64,000 bases of DNA from Cornus controversa (GCA_026545225.1 CM048853.1:50889755-50953754), one strand, 5' to 3'; shown: positions 11,901 to 24,190, counted from the stretch's first letter. Made by a program: numbers and translations. Notes: generated by a model not told the origin, from the letters alone.

Positions 11901-13795
11901 AACAAACTTAAAATTCAGTGTTATTGGAAAATAACATGAAAAAGCCTTTTTTAAGATGTTATATTGCCAAAACCCCACTTGGGTGACTTTCTTACTAAAA
12001 CCCTTTGTTGCATGAACACTTCAGAATATGTTTAGTATTGTTGGACACCAAGCGACATTGGAATTATGTCTATGATACATATTGGATGCACCTATTGCTG
12101 AACACTACTCAACTATTATGTCCAGCAGGATTAGAAAAGTACAATTTTGAATGACTAGAAGTTAAAATTTTGCTCTTCTGCATGCATCATTTTACTTAAT
12201 GCTTTGTTTTGATTGTATCATTTCTTTTTTGGAAGAAAAAAAAGAAATCTGAATTGCATGACTCACCTTCAAGTTCAAGTTTGTTATTAGGTTCCAAGTT
12301 TTCATTTTCTCCTAATGTTTTTATTAGCAAATTTTAGATAATGAGTGAAGAGAACATATTCATGTCTTCCAACATCTAGACTTTAGATAGAGACATTTGT
12401 TTCTGAAACATCTAATTCAGTGCAGCATTGTCTTGTTTAATATAGTTTATCTTTCCATGTTCTACATATACATTGACTTGATCATCTTGATTTCTGTTGT
12501 TGCCATGTTCACTTTTTATGCTACTATTTGTGTGGTCATTCATATCTTCGTTCTGAAAATGGCAACTGAAGTTGGTAAGAATCCATCTCATGTGACTGAC
12601 TGGTTTTTAAAAGTTGAATCTTGTCAAATGCAAAGAGATATTTGACAAGTAAAGGCAATTTTGCTACGTTTTCCCAGAAGACAACTTCTCCTGAGATTGA
12701 GAAGTTGAACCTGCAGCATCTTCTAATCCCTCTACTGCTGCTATTGGCTGGAGGGGCATGCTGTTGGCCTCTGATTTTCACTGCAGTCCAGCTTTGGAAA
12801 GAAACATATTTCAGGTATTTTTCCCATTAAATATAGAGAAGTGTTTACTGTTTGTTCCTTTTAATTGATATAAGCTACTGTTATATGTGGGAAGTTGGAA
12901 CAGAGTATTTCTTAGCATTTGGAGTTCGTTAACTCTACAGTGTACTATATTTTTGTTCCTACTTGTGTGAGGTTTTTCATCCAACTTCAACCAGATGATT
13001 CTTTGTTTTCCAGAGAAATCCTTTTGGAACATCCATGGGATGATTTTTTAGGGAGATGTCCCAACAATGGTCCTTTTTAGCTTGTTCTTTTAACAGGCAT
13101 GTATTGATGTAAGCTCTAGTGGTATATTGGTATGGTTAAAATTCTCAGTGTCATGGTGAATGATTGTATTATCAATTATGTAAGCTCTAGTGTTGCGGAA
13201 ACTTAACAGTTTAGTGATCCCATTATCTTTGTATATGCATGCACTAAATTACTTGATACATAATATGAGAAATTAATCATTTTAACTCTAAGAGTGAAAT
13301 ATTAGTTTGCAACACATCACATAGAAATTGTGTAAAAATTTGAAACTTTAGGTCCATATTCAATCCATCCTGGGAGAAATGCAACAGGGTTCTAACATCA
13401 AATAAGCATTTACAGAAGCTTACATCAAACGATTAGTTAAGTTAAACATAGAATAAAATGAAAAATGACATCTGCTGGAAGCAGCACGAGGCTTCTACCA
13501 TTGAACTCCACAGTTAAATGTTTCCTCTCTTCTAACATTCAAGGTTTCTCGAGTGGAAAACTGTGCAATTTACTACTTTTTTTATTAATGTTAAAACAGC
13601 CACAACCACTACACTTCCCAGCCCACACCAGGAAGAAAAAAGATGAGAAAACAAAGGAAAGAAAAGAAAGGGAGCTTTTTATTATTGATATTGTGCATTG
13701 AGTATTTCCTAACAACTAATTTTTATTTGGACAGTATTTACTGCAGACATTAATCTAAGCTACTTTGGTGCTTTGCCTGCAGATTAAGCGAATAG
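8955..13795 (+). CDS. Candidate five-exon gene for a small membrane protein (model)
   Basis: I do not recognise this gene. The model uses exons 8955-9024, 9251-9294, 12421-12574, 12655-12814 and 13783-13795. The junctions keep phase throughout and give 146 residues ending at TAG. Exon 1 is Ser/Asp/Thr-rich (MNQLLECSMTTSDDSSSATS). Exon 2 gives a hydrophobic segment (VYWIIITTTLLALIY). Exon 3 is almost wholly hydrophobic. Exon 4 has a polar loop (KTTSPEIEKL) and another strong membrane segment (LLIPLLLLLAGG). Donors at 9025 (GTACAT), 9295 (GTTAGT), 12575 (GTAAGA) and 12815 (GTATTT) are acceptable. The acceptor before 12655 lacks a good pyrimidine tract and exon 3 is doubtful, because T-rich DNA easily encodes hydrophobic residues. 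A telo-box promoter lies upstream and 3' UTR-like DNA follows. It could also be a non-coding transcript. A hAT relic sits in intron 2. Confidence 0.3.
9614..11475 (+). pseudogene. hAT-family transposase relic lacking its zinc finger
   Basis: A long open frame of about 619 codons, of the plant TTF-zinc-finger/hAT dimerisation type. In order it shows the RILLNASIDCIRFLVMQELAF block, a DUF4371-like central region with RGQGYDGVTNMQGEF, and the C-terminal hAT dimerisation region (SATVERAFSAMNIVKNQL). Family members normally carry a TTF zinc finger of roughly 100-150 residues before the LNASIDCIRF block. Here only about 35 residues precede it. The frame begins with GTG and has no ATG until about residue 53, so it has no ordinary start. 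In the motif usually read CFAHQLQL the His is replaced (CFAYELQL), which may harm activity. I found no terminal inverted repeats or target-site duplication. An acceptor-like CAG lies just before 9614. The long open frame suggests fairly recent inactivation, or retention as an exon. Confidence 0.8.
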
Positions 13796-14967
13796 CTGCT
13801 ACAACGAATTGTGAAACGTACAACTAGGTTTGCTCTTCTCCTTCCCCACTTGTAGATCAACATTTCCGAAATGGCATTGGCTACTGAGAGATGATGAACA
13901 CCAATACGACTTGACATGACATCCTCACTTGATGCAGGGCTCCCTCACCAGGATTATGCCAACATCAGTAGATTCACGAGTGTAGTTCTTTCACGATGAG
14001 TGCAGACTTGAGCCACTCAAATTTGGTTGCATAATGCGATTGGAGAGTTGGTGGCAAGCAACAGAAAGGAGCACCATTAGCACCTTTTTTCCTGTTTATT
14101 GTTCGACTTCAATTTCAACTTATGTAACTCAGCATCATAGTTCTAGTTGTTGATGCCCTTTTAGGGGGCTATAGTTGCAGTCTTTTAGTCTACTAGTATC
14201 TTTTTAAATTTTAATTGCTGTTCTGATCATTGCCAATAGTCCTTTTGAGTGTGTTTGGATATTACATTGATGTTTAATATGTCATGATTGGTGCTTTTTA
14301 GTTTGATTTGTTATTCAATGAAATCCTTCATTGCCCTTTAGTTGGACAATTGCTGAGAAAAACATATACATTCCGTTCGGAGAGACAGATTAGCACGAAT
14401 TGTTTCGGGACTATTCATGTAATTTTCTTATGACAGATGAATCTTATATAATGATGTTTCAATGTGGGTATTCTGTAATTGTTGGTCATATCCTTAGTTA
14501 GATTGTACTTGATTCAATGCTATGTATTATTCGAATGAGAAGAATAGCGTATATTATACATACATGTGTGTGTGTAAATATTAGTATAATTGTAAATGTG
14601 TTTGTATAAACTCTATCTGTTTCTAAGCCCAGATAATTCCCTTTCCCTTTCCCTTTCCCTTTCTTCTGTAATCTAAACCGGTGAAAACAGAGTTGTAATT
14701 TCTTAAACTCCGGCAATTTCCAAATTGATTGACTAGAAACGATTTTGTTCATTCAACTGTTAAATTTTGCACATTAAACAATCCAAACCATAGTATACCC
14801 CATCAAAGACCTGTTTGTTTCTCGGCATTATAATTATATACTAATCACACACACACACACACACACATATATATAATGGCCTTACAAGCTAGTCAACTAC
14901 CACCCACAAATCTTAAATTTCTTATACTACTTGCTTATGAAAAACTCTAATTTTCAAATACTAAGAG
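13796..14967. other. 3' UTR-like and intergenic DNA
   Basis: From 13796 to about 14330 the base composition is more balanced, with T-rich stretches and ATAAT-like signals, as in a plant 3' UTR of the candidate gene upstream. A (CCCTTT)n-type run lies at 14640-14662 and (CA)n at 14848-14869. No coding region is seen. Confidence 0.4.
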
Positions 14968-16985
14968 GGTGTATTCAATTAGGATTTTAAAAGACTTTAA
15001 AAATTTGGATGTATTCAATTCAGACTTTAAAGAGTAAATACAAATGTGGTGGTATTCAATTCAGATTTTTATACACTTTTAAAGAGTTTATACAAATCTG
15101 GCGGTATTCAATTATGATTTTTAAAAAGTGTCTATGTGTATTCAAAAAGTCATTGATTTTGAAGGATTTCATTAAGTGATGGATTTTGGTAGATTTGAGG
15201 GTGGAAGTTATAAATACAGAAGCCCATAACAAATCCAACTTTTTCTCCACATATTTTGGTAGACTTTTTTTTTCTGCAGAATACGAACAACTTTTCTCCA
15301 TCTCAAGGTACACTCATTTTTTCTCTCTTTCTATTCGATTAGGATTTTAAAAAAATCATAATACAAACAAAACCAAACGAATTGCATAAACAAAACAATC
15401 AATATATCAAAAATCATCAATGCCAAAATCTTGTTCGATGCATAGTCCAATTTGTACCGCAACACTGAAACCAATAACCGAATTTCAAAGGCTGTAGTGG
15501 ATCTTTGATCTATAAACAAAGATATCAATTTTTAAAATAATATATATATATATATATATATATAGGGTTTGTGAGGGTGGTATTACCTTGTCGTTAAAAA
15601 TAATGGTCAACTGAGGGCATGTAATTTTCATACCCACAGTCCACACTGTCTTTAATATGAAAATGATTCATTCAAAAGTTGTATGAATTTACAGTTTATT
15701 ATATATCAATGCATATATACTTCTACAGATTTACTTTCCTATAGATACACATTTAACATTCTACAATGTTTATATATACTTGTACATATTTATACTCATA
15801 TATATACTCATTTAACAAGCCATACATACAATAAAACAAATATCTATATACCTTTTAAATATACAAAATAAAAAGAAAAATAAATTTTTTTTATAAAGAA
15901 TTTCATATGAAAAATATTTTATGGGGTATCAAAAGTAGATATTTAGAATCTGTTTGATTTAATTTTTTAAAACACAGTTTTATAATTTAGATAAATGAAA
16001 ATCAGAAAGTTGTACAAAAAAATTGTTTTGTTGTAAGTTTTATGAAAATTGTTTTCTAAAAATTCAGTTAAAAAAAAAAATTATTTGTAGAGAGCTATCT
16101 TTTATAATTTTTTAAAAATATTTTTTTCAAACACGGGCAACAACGAGATAATGTTAATGAATGGAGAATTAGTATAGCTCTGAATATGTGGAGAGATGTC
16201 GGGCACAATGAGAACTAAGGATATTGCATAATGAATATTAAATATTTTCTTATAAATTTTGCTTTCAAACTTATTATAAACTTGTCACTATACTTTTGTG
16301 AATGTCAGTTGTTTTGCGTTTGTTATGACTTTTGCTTTTGGTGAAAATTATGGTGCGCGCCGGAGTAGCATAATCTTTTTTTTTATATATAAAAAAGCAT
16401 CTCTATATATCCTATCTATCTAATACAATGAGACAAAAATTAAAAAATATGAAAATATATCATTCACTGTGAGCATAACTTTTTTGTCATTAGCTTAACA
16501 TATAATACAAATAAAATAACAAAAGAATGAACATGGTTCAGCACAATCCAAATCATACGTTCAAGTTTCATTTTGACATATATTGCTTAATCATTTTTCG
16601 CACTGTTACGAGAAGGGATATATTTAACTTTGTATATGTTCTTAATAATCCTATTGAATAATTTAAAATAGCATAAACCATAAATAATAACTTATCCATT
16701 TTGAACCATTGGTTTACTTGTACGCAAAAATATAATTCAATGATACAAATAAATAAAATGTATTGAAAAAATCATTACAAGTCTATAAAAATACATCAAA
16801 GTTTCTAATAGAAGTCTATACAAATCTATGAAAGTCTCTAATATCAGTTTATAGAAATCCATAAAAGTTTGTAATAAAGTTTATAAAAATTCATAAATTC
16901 TACTTAAATTCATAGAAATTTATAAAAGTCTGTCACTTAAAAAATATTTTTTAAAATTTTTTAAAATTTTAATTGAATAGACACT
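14968..16985. mobile_element. Non-autonomous DNA transposon relic with terminal inverted repeats
   Basis: The left end reads GGTGTATTCAATTAGGATTT. The right end, read on the other strand, gives GTGTCTATTCAATTAAAATT, so the ends are inverted. Inside the left end the motif GTATTCAATTMDGAYTTT recurs at about 45-50 bp intervals (near 15009, 15053 and 15103), as subterminal repeats do. The right end carries related arrays of AAGTCTATAAAAATMCAT. No transposase frame is present. The target-site duplication is unclear, so the superfamily is not assigned. Confidence 0.6.
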
Positions 16986-17248
16986 GCTAAAAAAACCATT
17001 ATTTACTTTCAGTAGTTCAACGGATAAGAATGAGGTTTGAAATATTTCTTATAATCAAAGGGCTGTCTTTTTTTTTTTTCCAAATTTCAACCCCACATAT
17101 GTTTCTCTTCAAAGTCAAGTTCATCACAAATTGCGTAGGTAGATGGCACCTCCAATGTGGACCTCCACACATTTATGTTACATTATTATTTTCTTTCACT
17201 ATTTTAGGCCATTGATTTTCTTGTTGACTTCCTTCCTTAGAAAATACT

Positions 17249-17282
<34 letters not shown>

Positions 17283-17740
17283 GATAGATACACACACATA
17301 CATGTTGAGGCAGCCAACTCATGTGATATCGTCCTTATCATAACTTACAATAAAACTCATGTAATATTCTTGCGAACAAGAGAAATTATTATTAATTATT
17401 ATTTTAACAAAATTATTGATTTATTAATAAATAAATATTTTATAACTTAGAGAGTGTATTATATTTCTACTACTTGTACATGTATTTAATACAAGAGTCT
17501 ACAAAAAAATATCATAAGATAAGATGATTAACCCAGTTGGTATAACCTCCTCTTATCAAATGAGAGGTGAGAGCCTTGAATTTCATGGACATTTTAATGG
17601 TGTGTGAATATCTTATCATTATCCTAAGCACTCCCGAGTGAAGAAACCTTAATCCTATCCTAAATAGAGGTTCTAATTTCTGAAAGCTTTTCATTTTCTT
17701 GGTAAAGTGGTGATAAGTCACAGTATCAAGATTGAAAATT

Positions 17741-18048
17741 TTAGGGTTTATTTCATAAAACCCCCAATACTATACAATTTAATCACATAACCCTCTTATA
17801 TTACTTAAATTTCATTAAACTCCTATAACGTTTTCAACATTTCATCGGTGTACCTCCAATATGTCAATTTGCCATCAAACACTAAAGAAAATGATGCAAG
17901 TGAGTGGCATGTGCGAGATTATTAGCTATATATGACCAAAATGCCCCTTAATTAAATATCGAGGGCAAATTAGTCAATTAACAAAATTTGTAACAATTCC
18001 GTAATGAATATGCACACTACAGGGAGGTTTTATTATTTAACCCCAAAA
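17741..18048. mobile_element. MITE-like element of about 0.3 kb
   Basis: The left end (TTAGGGTTTATTTCATAAAACCCCC) and the right end read on the other strand (TTTTGGGGTTAAATAATAAAACC) form imperfect terminal inverted repeats. The interior is non-coding. Exact ends and target-site duplication were not resolved. Confidence 0.5.
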
Positions 18049-18389
18049 TTTTATATTGCTACTATTGGTTGTTGAAAGAAAAAAAAAGAAAAGAAAAAAT
18101 TTCACGTAATTCTTAAAACATAGGGTCTGTTTGCATGCGTTTTGTTTTGGTTTTTTCTGTTTTGTTTCGGTACAATAAAAACAAAGCATGCTTGGTACCG
18201 CCCGTTATGTTTTGAACAGTATCAAAACATTTTAAAATTTTAGCAGAACTTGAAAAATATAATTTTGGTATTTTTATTGTGTTTCGACTAAAAAAATAAA
18301 AATAAAACTTAAAACATATTTTTGTTAAAAAAAACATGTTTTTCATTATTAATCAAAACACTCGTAACAAAAATAATTATTTATTTGAA

Positions 18390-18440
18390 ACACAAACACA
18401 AACACAAACACAAACACAAACACAAACACAAACACAAACG
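18390..18440. repeat. Hexanucleotide microsatellite (AAACAC)n
   Basis: About eight perfect copies of AAACAC in tandem. Confidence 0.95.
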
Positions 18441-18700
18441 CATGTCAAAGAGAGACATAATCTATCTTTGTGTTCTTACACATGATAAAACTTGTTCACA
18501 TTCATCAAACCACAAACTTATTTTGGACTAAGCACCAGAAGAAAATGGGCACCACCACATCACATGCACAACAAGCATCATCATCATATTAGAGCTGTGC
18601 GACGTCAGCCCTAGCCCATACATACACTATTGTGGTGAGTTTCACATCCGCGTGAAAACAATTTCTCTCTTCATCATTATTGTTGTTGCCTTATTTATAT

Positions 18701-18794
18701 GAATGCATGAGTCATGACTCACGAAAAAAAAAGTACTGGAGACATTGTACCTCAAATTTTATTTGAATGCATGAGTCACGACTCACGAAAAAAG
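18701..18794. repeat. Two copies of a ~30 bp motif with a GAGTCAYGACTC palindrome
   Basis: Copies at 18701-18731 and 18765-18794 share GAATGCATGAGTCAYGACTC and then CACGAAAAAA. In each, GAGTCA and TGACTC face each other. Such sites resemble bZIP/GCN4-type binding cores, but there is no gene nearby to link them to. Confidence 0.7.
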
Positions 18795-20209
18795 TAAAAA
18801 AATTATATTTCAGTGATTAAAATTAAAAAATAATTGTTTTGAAGTAATTCTAAAAATATAAATAGTCATTCATCTTAAAACTAAATTATTCTTTTGTGAC
18901 CATTTAAGAGTAGTTTTGTCAAAGTATTTTATGTAATTACTAAAAATAAGTAATTAATTAAACATATTAAACTTAATACTTCTCTGACCTAATATAGGAT
19001 TAGAAACTCTAGTAATAATTAAACCCAATTTTGCATTCTATATATATATATATAAAGTTAGAATTTTGATTATATTTTATGAAGATACACAGTTGAGATT
19101 GATAGTTCAAAATTGCAGAAATCATCAATGTATATTCATCATATTTAAATGTTCAATTAAACAAGAGAGAATTAATAATGGATAAGTACCATGAGGAAAC
19201 GTTTTAAAAAAAAATGTAATAATAGATAAGTACCATAAGAGAAAAAGTTAAGAAAATGAATGATTTAGAGTCGTATATAGAATCTAGATTCACTATATTT
19301 ATATTATTATTATTTGATATACACGGGTGTGTATAGGCAATATTTTTGGTTAGAGGAGAAAAAGATGGGAGAAAATTATTTTTGTAATTGAGTCTAAAAT
19401 GGTTACTAAAGAAAAAATATGGTTTTAGAATTAGTACGTATTCGTATTTTTTTAACTTTATAGTCACTATAGAACAATTATTTTTAATTTTAGTCACTTA
19501 AATCTAATTTTTTCAAAAAAGTATTAGATACTTGGAGATACCGTACTCCGATTTATTTTTTATTATTATATAAAATAAAGGGGGTAAGATACCCCAGATA
19601 TTCAATGTTTCCAAATATATATGATGCTACACATTTTTGAAAAGGAAGATAATATTCACACCAGCTTTTTTTCCAATAGCACTGAACTTGAATTTTTTAA
19701 TAAATAGAATTATATATATGATGTATTATTGTAAAAAGTATTCATTCAACCACTTTTGAGAAATTACATCATGATTCCATTTATAAAAAATAAGTGAAAT
19801 GCGGAAATGAAGAAAAATGAATTAGGAACATCATTTTCGAAAAATTGTAAAACAAACAACCCCTACATTTATACATTTAAAAGGACCCCACGTATCCTTG
19901 ATAGTTGATATTGTTTATTTCGAACCCGATTGGATTGATAATTATGGTTGTCTTGTCTCCAGGGATGAAAGATTTTAGTTAATATACTTTTACTTTATAA
20001 TTAAAGATGCTTAATTATGTAATCAGTGAGACAGAAACACCAACAAGGAGCACAAATCATTGGAGGACATTCAATAGTTAATGGCATTTGAACTTTCCAT
20101 TTGGTTGATTAGGTCACGTCCTCTTTTACCACCTTATAATTCCCAAAAATGATTTTTAAATGGGGCCATGGTCGGTTATATATATAACCGACCTGATCAT
20201 ACGTCTTTG

Positions 20210-20630
20210 TGCGTGTTTTGGTGGTGGCCAACTTCGGATTCGAATAATAAAGAGAATGAGTATAAATAAGTGGATAAACAACACTAGTCAATATCTTAGG
20301 TTTTTGGATTATTGGTAAGCGTTCAACCGATTACGGTTGGTATCAAAACCAAATCTAGTTCTTGATTTGGTGTTACGCCTAGCACCCACCTAGGTGGAGT
20401 CCAAGTCCGGGTCGTATACTGGGTCCTCCTGTTGTGAAGGGGGACTGGTAGGCAGGGTGGCCCGACCTCAACGAAAGCGCTGCAAGTTCGGGTGAGAAAG
20501 AATGTTAGAGGGTCTTCTTCATCCCACATCGGATCTGAATAGAAAAGAGAATGGGTATAAATGAACGGGTAGACAATACTACCCAATAATTTAGACTTTT
20601 AGGTCATTAGTAAGCATCTGACGTGTTACA
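20210..20630 (+). mobile_element. TRIM-like miniature LTR retroelement
   Basis: A clear right terminal repeat runs 20503-20630. It starts TGTTAGAGG, contains the CCCACATCGG motif common in plant TRIM LTRs, and ends TGTTACA. A diverged copy lies at about 20210-20337 (same order: ATTCGAATA, GAGAATGAGTATAAAT, GGTAAGCGTTC). Directly after the left copy is TGGTATCAAAACC (20338-20350), resembling a primer-binding site for initiator tRNA-Met with changes. The internal part is only about 150 bp and non-coding. Size and order fit a TRIM element. Confidence 0.65.
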
Positions 20631-20680
20631 CTAATCTAAAAAAGAAAAATGATACAAGTCCCATTCATTTTTGTTATTGA

Positions 20681-20815
20681 CTCATGTCTAGTCTATCCCT
20701 GGGGTAGACTATAAATTCTCTAGCAAAAGAGAGATGCTCATGTCTAGTTTACCTCAGGGGTACTTTACCCGGGATAGACTATAAATTCTCTAGCAAAAGA
20801 GAGATTCTAAGTCTA
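20681..20815. repeat. Tandem duplication, ~56 bp unit
   Basis: Two copies start CTCATGTCTAGT and end AGACTATAAATTCTCTAGCA plus AAAGAGAGA. The second has about 13 extra bases. A flanking TTTTTGTTATTGACT occurs on both sides. Confidence 0.8.
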
Positions 20816-20926
20816 TTGATTTTTGTTATTGACTTGTGTAATAATCATTGAGATATGCACCTCAGCCCCAACCCAGTTATAATTTTCATAATTTTCTTAT
20901 ATATATTATACACATTCAAAATTAGC

Positions 20927-21026
20927 CTTATATAGTGATATATATAACTTTTACTTGTTTAAATGTTTTGTGATGGCTTATATAGGGATATATATAACAT
21001 TTACTTGTTTAAATGTTTTGTGATGG
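20927..21026. repeat. Tandem duplication, 50 bp unit
   Basis: Copies at 20927-20976 and 20977-21026 are nearly identical (CTTATATAGNGATATATATA, then ACTTGTTTAAATGTTTTGTG). Confidence 0.9.
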
Positions 21027-21729
21027 TGCACAAGTAAATTATTACATACCTTATCACACAAGAGAATAAGGACTAAAAAATAATACATTTATAAAAGTAC
21101 TCTCCTAAACAAAAATACTGTCTTCCCTTATCATCCGTTCCGTTTAATAAACATATTGAAATAGAAATGAAAGAAGTTTGCTAAACGAGTACAGAAATGA
21201 AGTTGGAGTCCCCCACCCGTTACCATCCCTAACGAAAAGCATCTCCCTTGCTTGCCTATATAAATGCCTCCGATGGCTTCAGAGACGCCTGCAATTCCCC
21301 CGCCGACCCCACTCGATTGTTATTAATTTTCAGCCATTAGTGGCACCTCATGTTTAGATAAGGTGAGGGATCATGATCTATTTATATATGTGATGCCGAT
21401 GAATTATTAGTAAAATATATCTTCTAATCACTGTATAAAGCTGAAGATGAATGTTTAATTGACTATACTGCTCAGTGTTCTCTTGTTACCGGAGAACACA
21501 GAGATGATTTTCGTGCCCTAACCGCGTTACCTTGTAATAAATATTGTATGTATCAACACTTTCCATCTGATTCTATCTTTCTTTGTTTTATTTTATGGTT
21601 ATTAAAATATTTAATACTAAGTTTATGTAATAATCTTTTTAATTGTGTTACAATTTGTAGTTAGGCGAAACCATATAATAATTTCTTATGACAAAGACTG
21701 ATTGAAACACACATAAACACACTGCCGTG

Positions 21730-21799
21730 TCTTTCAATCATAGCTCTCTATCAGTGTGTCGAATTCTTTCAATCATAGCTATCTATCAGTGTGTCGAAT
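21730..21799. repeat. Tandem duplication, 35 bp unit
   Basis: Two adjacent copies of a unit starting TCTTTCAATCATAGCT and ending CAGTGTGTCGAAT, differing at one position. Confidence 0.9.
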
Positions 21800-21838
21800 A
21801 CTTTTTATCTATAGAATGAATGAACATTCATTCTCCAC

Positions 21839-21860
21839 AATAATAATAATAATAATAATA

Positions 21861-21894
<34 letters not shown>
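21839..21894. repeat. Palindromic microsatellite (AAT)n(ATT)n
   Basis: About seven AAT units run directly into about eleven ATT units. The two halves are reverse complements and can fold on themselves. Confidence 0.95.
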
Positions 21895-21895
<1 letters not shown>

Positions 21896-22306
21896 AAAAA
21901 AGAAAATGAGAAGATAGGAGAAATGAGGTCGTGTGTGAGAAGTCACGTGCCTTGACCAACCTTAGCAGTCGGTCATTATTAAGTTTGTACTTACCTCGTG
22001 TGTACTCATAATTGTGTTGTTGCAAAGGGTACCCAACTTTGGCCGACACATTCATCAATAAGACATCCTTGTCCCCGATCAAGTCCTTATCCCCCACCAC
22101 ACCCACGCCAGGCGGCCTCATCAATGTAGTTTGAATGAATCATTGAAAAAGGGGGCCACAAAGTCACAAGTTTTGCCCCTTTCTTAAAGCATGCCTTGAA
22201 CCACGGACTAACAAATTCAATTCAAACCACAAAAACTTAATTTAATAACAACATGCAACATCCACAACAACAACATTCAAATTACAAAAAAAAAAAAAAA
22301 AAAAAA

Positions 22307-22609
22307 TTCCTATATTTTCTTCCCAACTTTCCTTCCCAAGAAAATGAAGGAAAATCACGAAACTCCCCCCTAATCTAATTCTTTCTTTACTTCCTTTTTG
22401 TTTTTCTTTCTAATTCTATGCCCACAAAATTCACAAGTGAGAAGCAAACCCTATCATCCCACAAAGTCACAAACAACTGTGAATTAGACACCCAACCCAA
22501 CAAGCTCTTCATCAGTATTTACACACACACCCGCCAATGCATGCCATTAACAAAGTGGTTGAACGGTCTCTCTCTCTCTCTCTCTCTAAAAGTACTACTG
22601 TTTTCAAAT
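22307..22609. other. 3' flank of the HD-Zip gene
   Basis: The probable 3' UTR of the minus-strand gene, with a (CT)n microsatellite at 22569-22588. A run of more than 20 A lies just to the left, at about 22285-22307. Confidence 0.4.
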
Positions 22610-24062
22610 TCATGAGGCAGCAGAGTGGTGGGGATTGTTTTGGGTGTGAGAGAATGGGTAGAGCCTGGGTCTGGAGAGAGAAAAAGCTGTGGCTTTGGAG
22701 GTGGTGCTGGGAGGGGCAGTGGTGGGGGTGGGGGCGGAGGCGGAGGTGGTGGCTACACGCTCACATGAGGGGCACATGGTGAGAGTGGTTGCCGGAAGTT
22801 GCATGTAAAATGGATTTGATGTCTTCAAAGCTCTCAACTCTTGAACCTCTTTGTTTAGCCTTCTGTTCTCTTCCGTCAATGTCTCGCAACACCTCTTCAA
22901 GTACTCACAATCCACCTCCGTTTGCTTCAATTTCGTCCTATACATAAACACAAACATATATAAATTTAACATATATATAGATATAGAAAAATGATAGAAA
23001 TAACGATCCATTTTTGTTACCGACTGATGTATCAATGCCACTAGGATAAACATATCACAGGACAGTCGCAAAATAAAATGTTTGTAGTATCACTCGTGTG
23101 TGTGCGCACTATACACTCTATACACAAATTTTAACACAAAAACAGAATTAACATATACCTTGCTCTTCTGTTCTGAAACCAGACTTCAACTTGGCGAGGA
23201 CGGAGATTAAGCTGTTTTGCAAGTGCAAGCTTTTGTTTCTGCATAAAAATAAAACCATCATAAACATAATACAAAAGGGACTCTCTCCCTCTCTCTCCCT
23301 CTCTCTCTCTCTCTCTATATATATATAACTTACGGGATTGAGAGTGTTGTGTTCCTTGAAGCTTTCTTCGAGATACGCAGACTGTTGCTTGGAGAGTCTG
23401 AGTTTCTTCCTACTGAGACTGTTCTCGTCGTCGTCGCTAGCTCTAGAAGACGCTCTCTCGACCTCGACGACGTCGTTACCAACAATAATACCCTCTGCGT
23501 CTCTCTTGTTTCCACTAACATTTCCGCTTCTGTAGATACAATAATCCATCTGAAACGACGACGCTCCACTGTTTGGGGAAGTCACCGCCGCCCCTTCCTC
23601 CACCTCCGCCGCCGCCGCCGGCATCCCCGATGAACACCCTTCAGAACTCCCTATTTTAACAACACCCACGTCAAAATCAAATCAACCCACAAACCAAATA
23701 CACATATATGGTATATACTTGACACACACACACACACACATATATATAGATGTAATATTATGTGTTTTACCAGTATCAGAAGGCCAACGGGGAACAGGTG
23801 CGAGAGGAAGGAGATCAAGTTCAACGGAGACTCTATGCTGATCACTGTTCCTTGTGCATCTAATTTCTGATTCATCATCGTTGTCGTCATGATCGTGATG
23901 TGGTGTTTTTTCTCTCTCGTGGTGTTGTTGCTTTCCATTAGAGATAGTAATACCTAAGGCCAATGGGAAAGGTAGAACATTGCTTGTGGTGCTAATCTCT
24001 CGATCCTTAGGAAAGAACCCAAATGGTTTTGATGCGTGACCTAAGCTCAAGCCCAGCTCCAT
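22610..24062 (-). CDS. HAT14: HD-Zip class II transcription factor (HAT14-like)
   Basis: Four exons with canonical splice sites: 24062-23771, 23650-23334, 23238-23159 and 22937-22610, together 338 residues. The N-terminus MELGLSLG contains an LxLxL (EAR-type) repression motif. The homeodomain spans about residues 177-233, with [10 protein letters not shown] at its start and the recognition helix [12 protein letters not shown] split by intron 3. It is followed directly by the leucine zipper ([18 protein letters not shown]) and the class II hallmark CPSCE at about 285-289. The pattern from MELGLSLG to [20 protein letters not shown] matches Arabidopsis HAT14 more closely than HAT9 or HAT22. The C-terminal tail is Ser/Thr/Pro-rich. 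Class II HD-Zip proteins act in the nucleus, bind pseudopalindromic AATNATT sites as dimers and mostly repress transcription; the CPSCE cysteines are linked to redox control. Introns carry CT/AT microsatellites. No damage is seen. Confidence 0.95.
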
Positions 24063-24190
24063 CTCTCATGTACTGACCAACAGGACCTGGAAAGAAAGGA
24101 GGAGGAGGAGAGCTCAGATGGGTTTAGAGAGAGAGTGGGAGGGCAGAGAAGGAGATAGAAGAGATTTGGATTGAATGCACTGGAAAGAGT

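Noticed and set aside
12536-12781. 81-codon minus-strand frame
   Set aside because: It is antisense to the exons of the plus-strand model and has no recognisable features.
18390-18440. Regular repeats that could suggest a CRISPR-like array
   Set aside because: It is a simple hexamer microsatellite without spacers, in a plant genome.
20323-20586. 87-codon minus-strand frame
   Set aside because: It lies wholly inside the TRIM-like element, which is non-coding.
21250-21560. Possible TATA box (CTATATAAATGCC) followed by a structured non-coding RNA or snoRNA
   Set aside because: A small GTGTTCTC/GAGAACAC stem is present but box C/D, box H/ACA or known miRNA sequences were not found; too weak to call.
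21828-22124. 98-codon frame with poly-Asn and poly-Tyr
   Set aside because: The residue runs are simply the translated AAT/ATT microsatellite.
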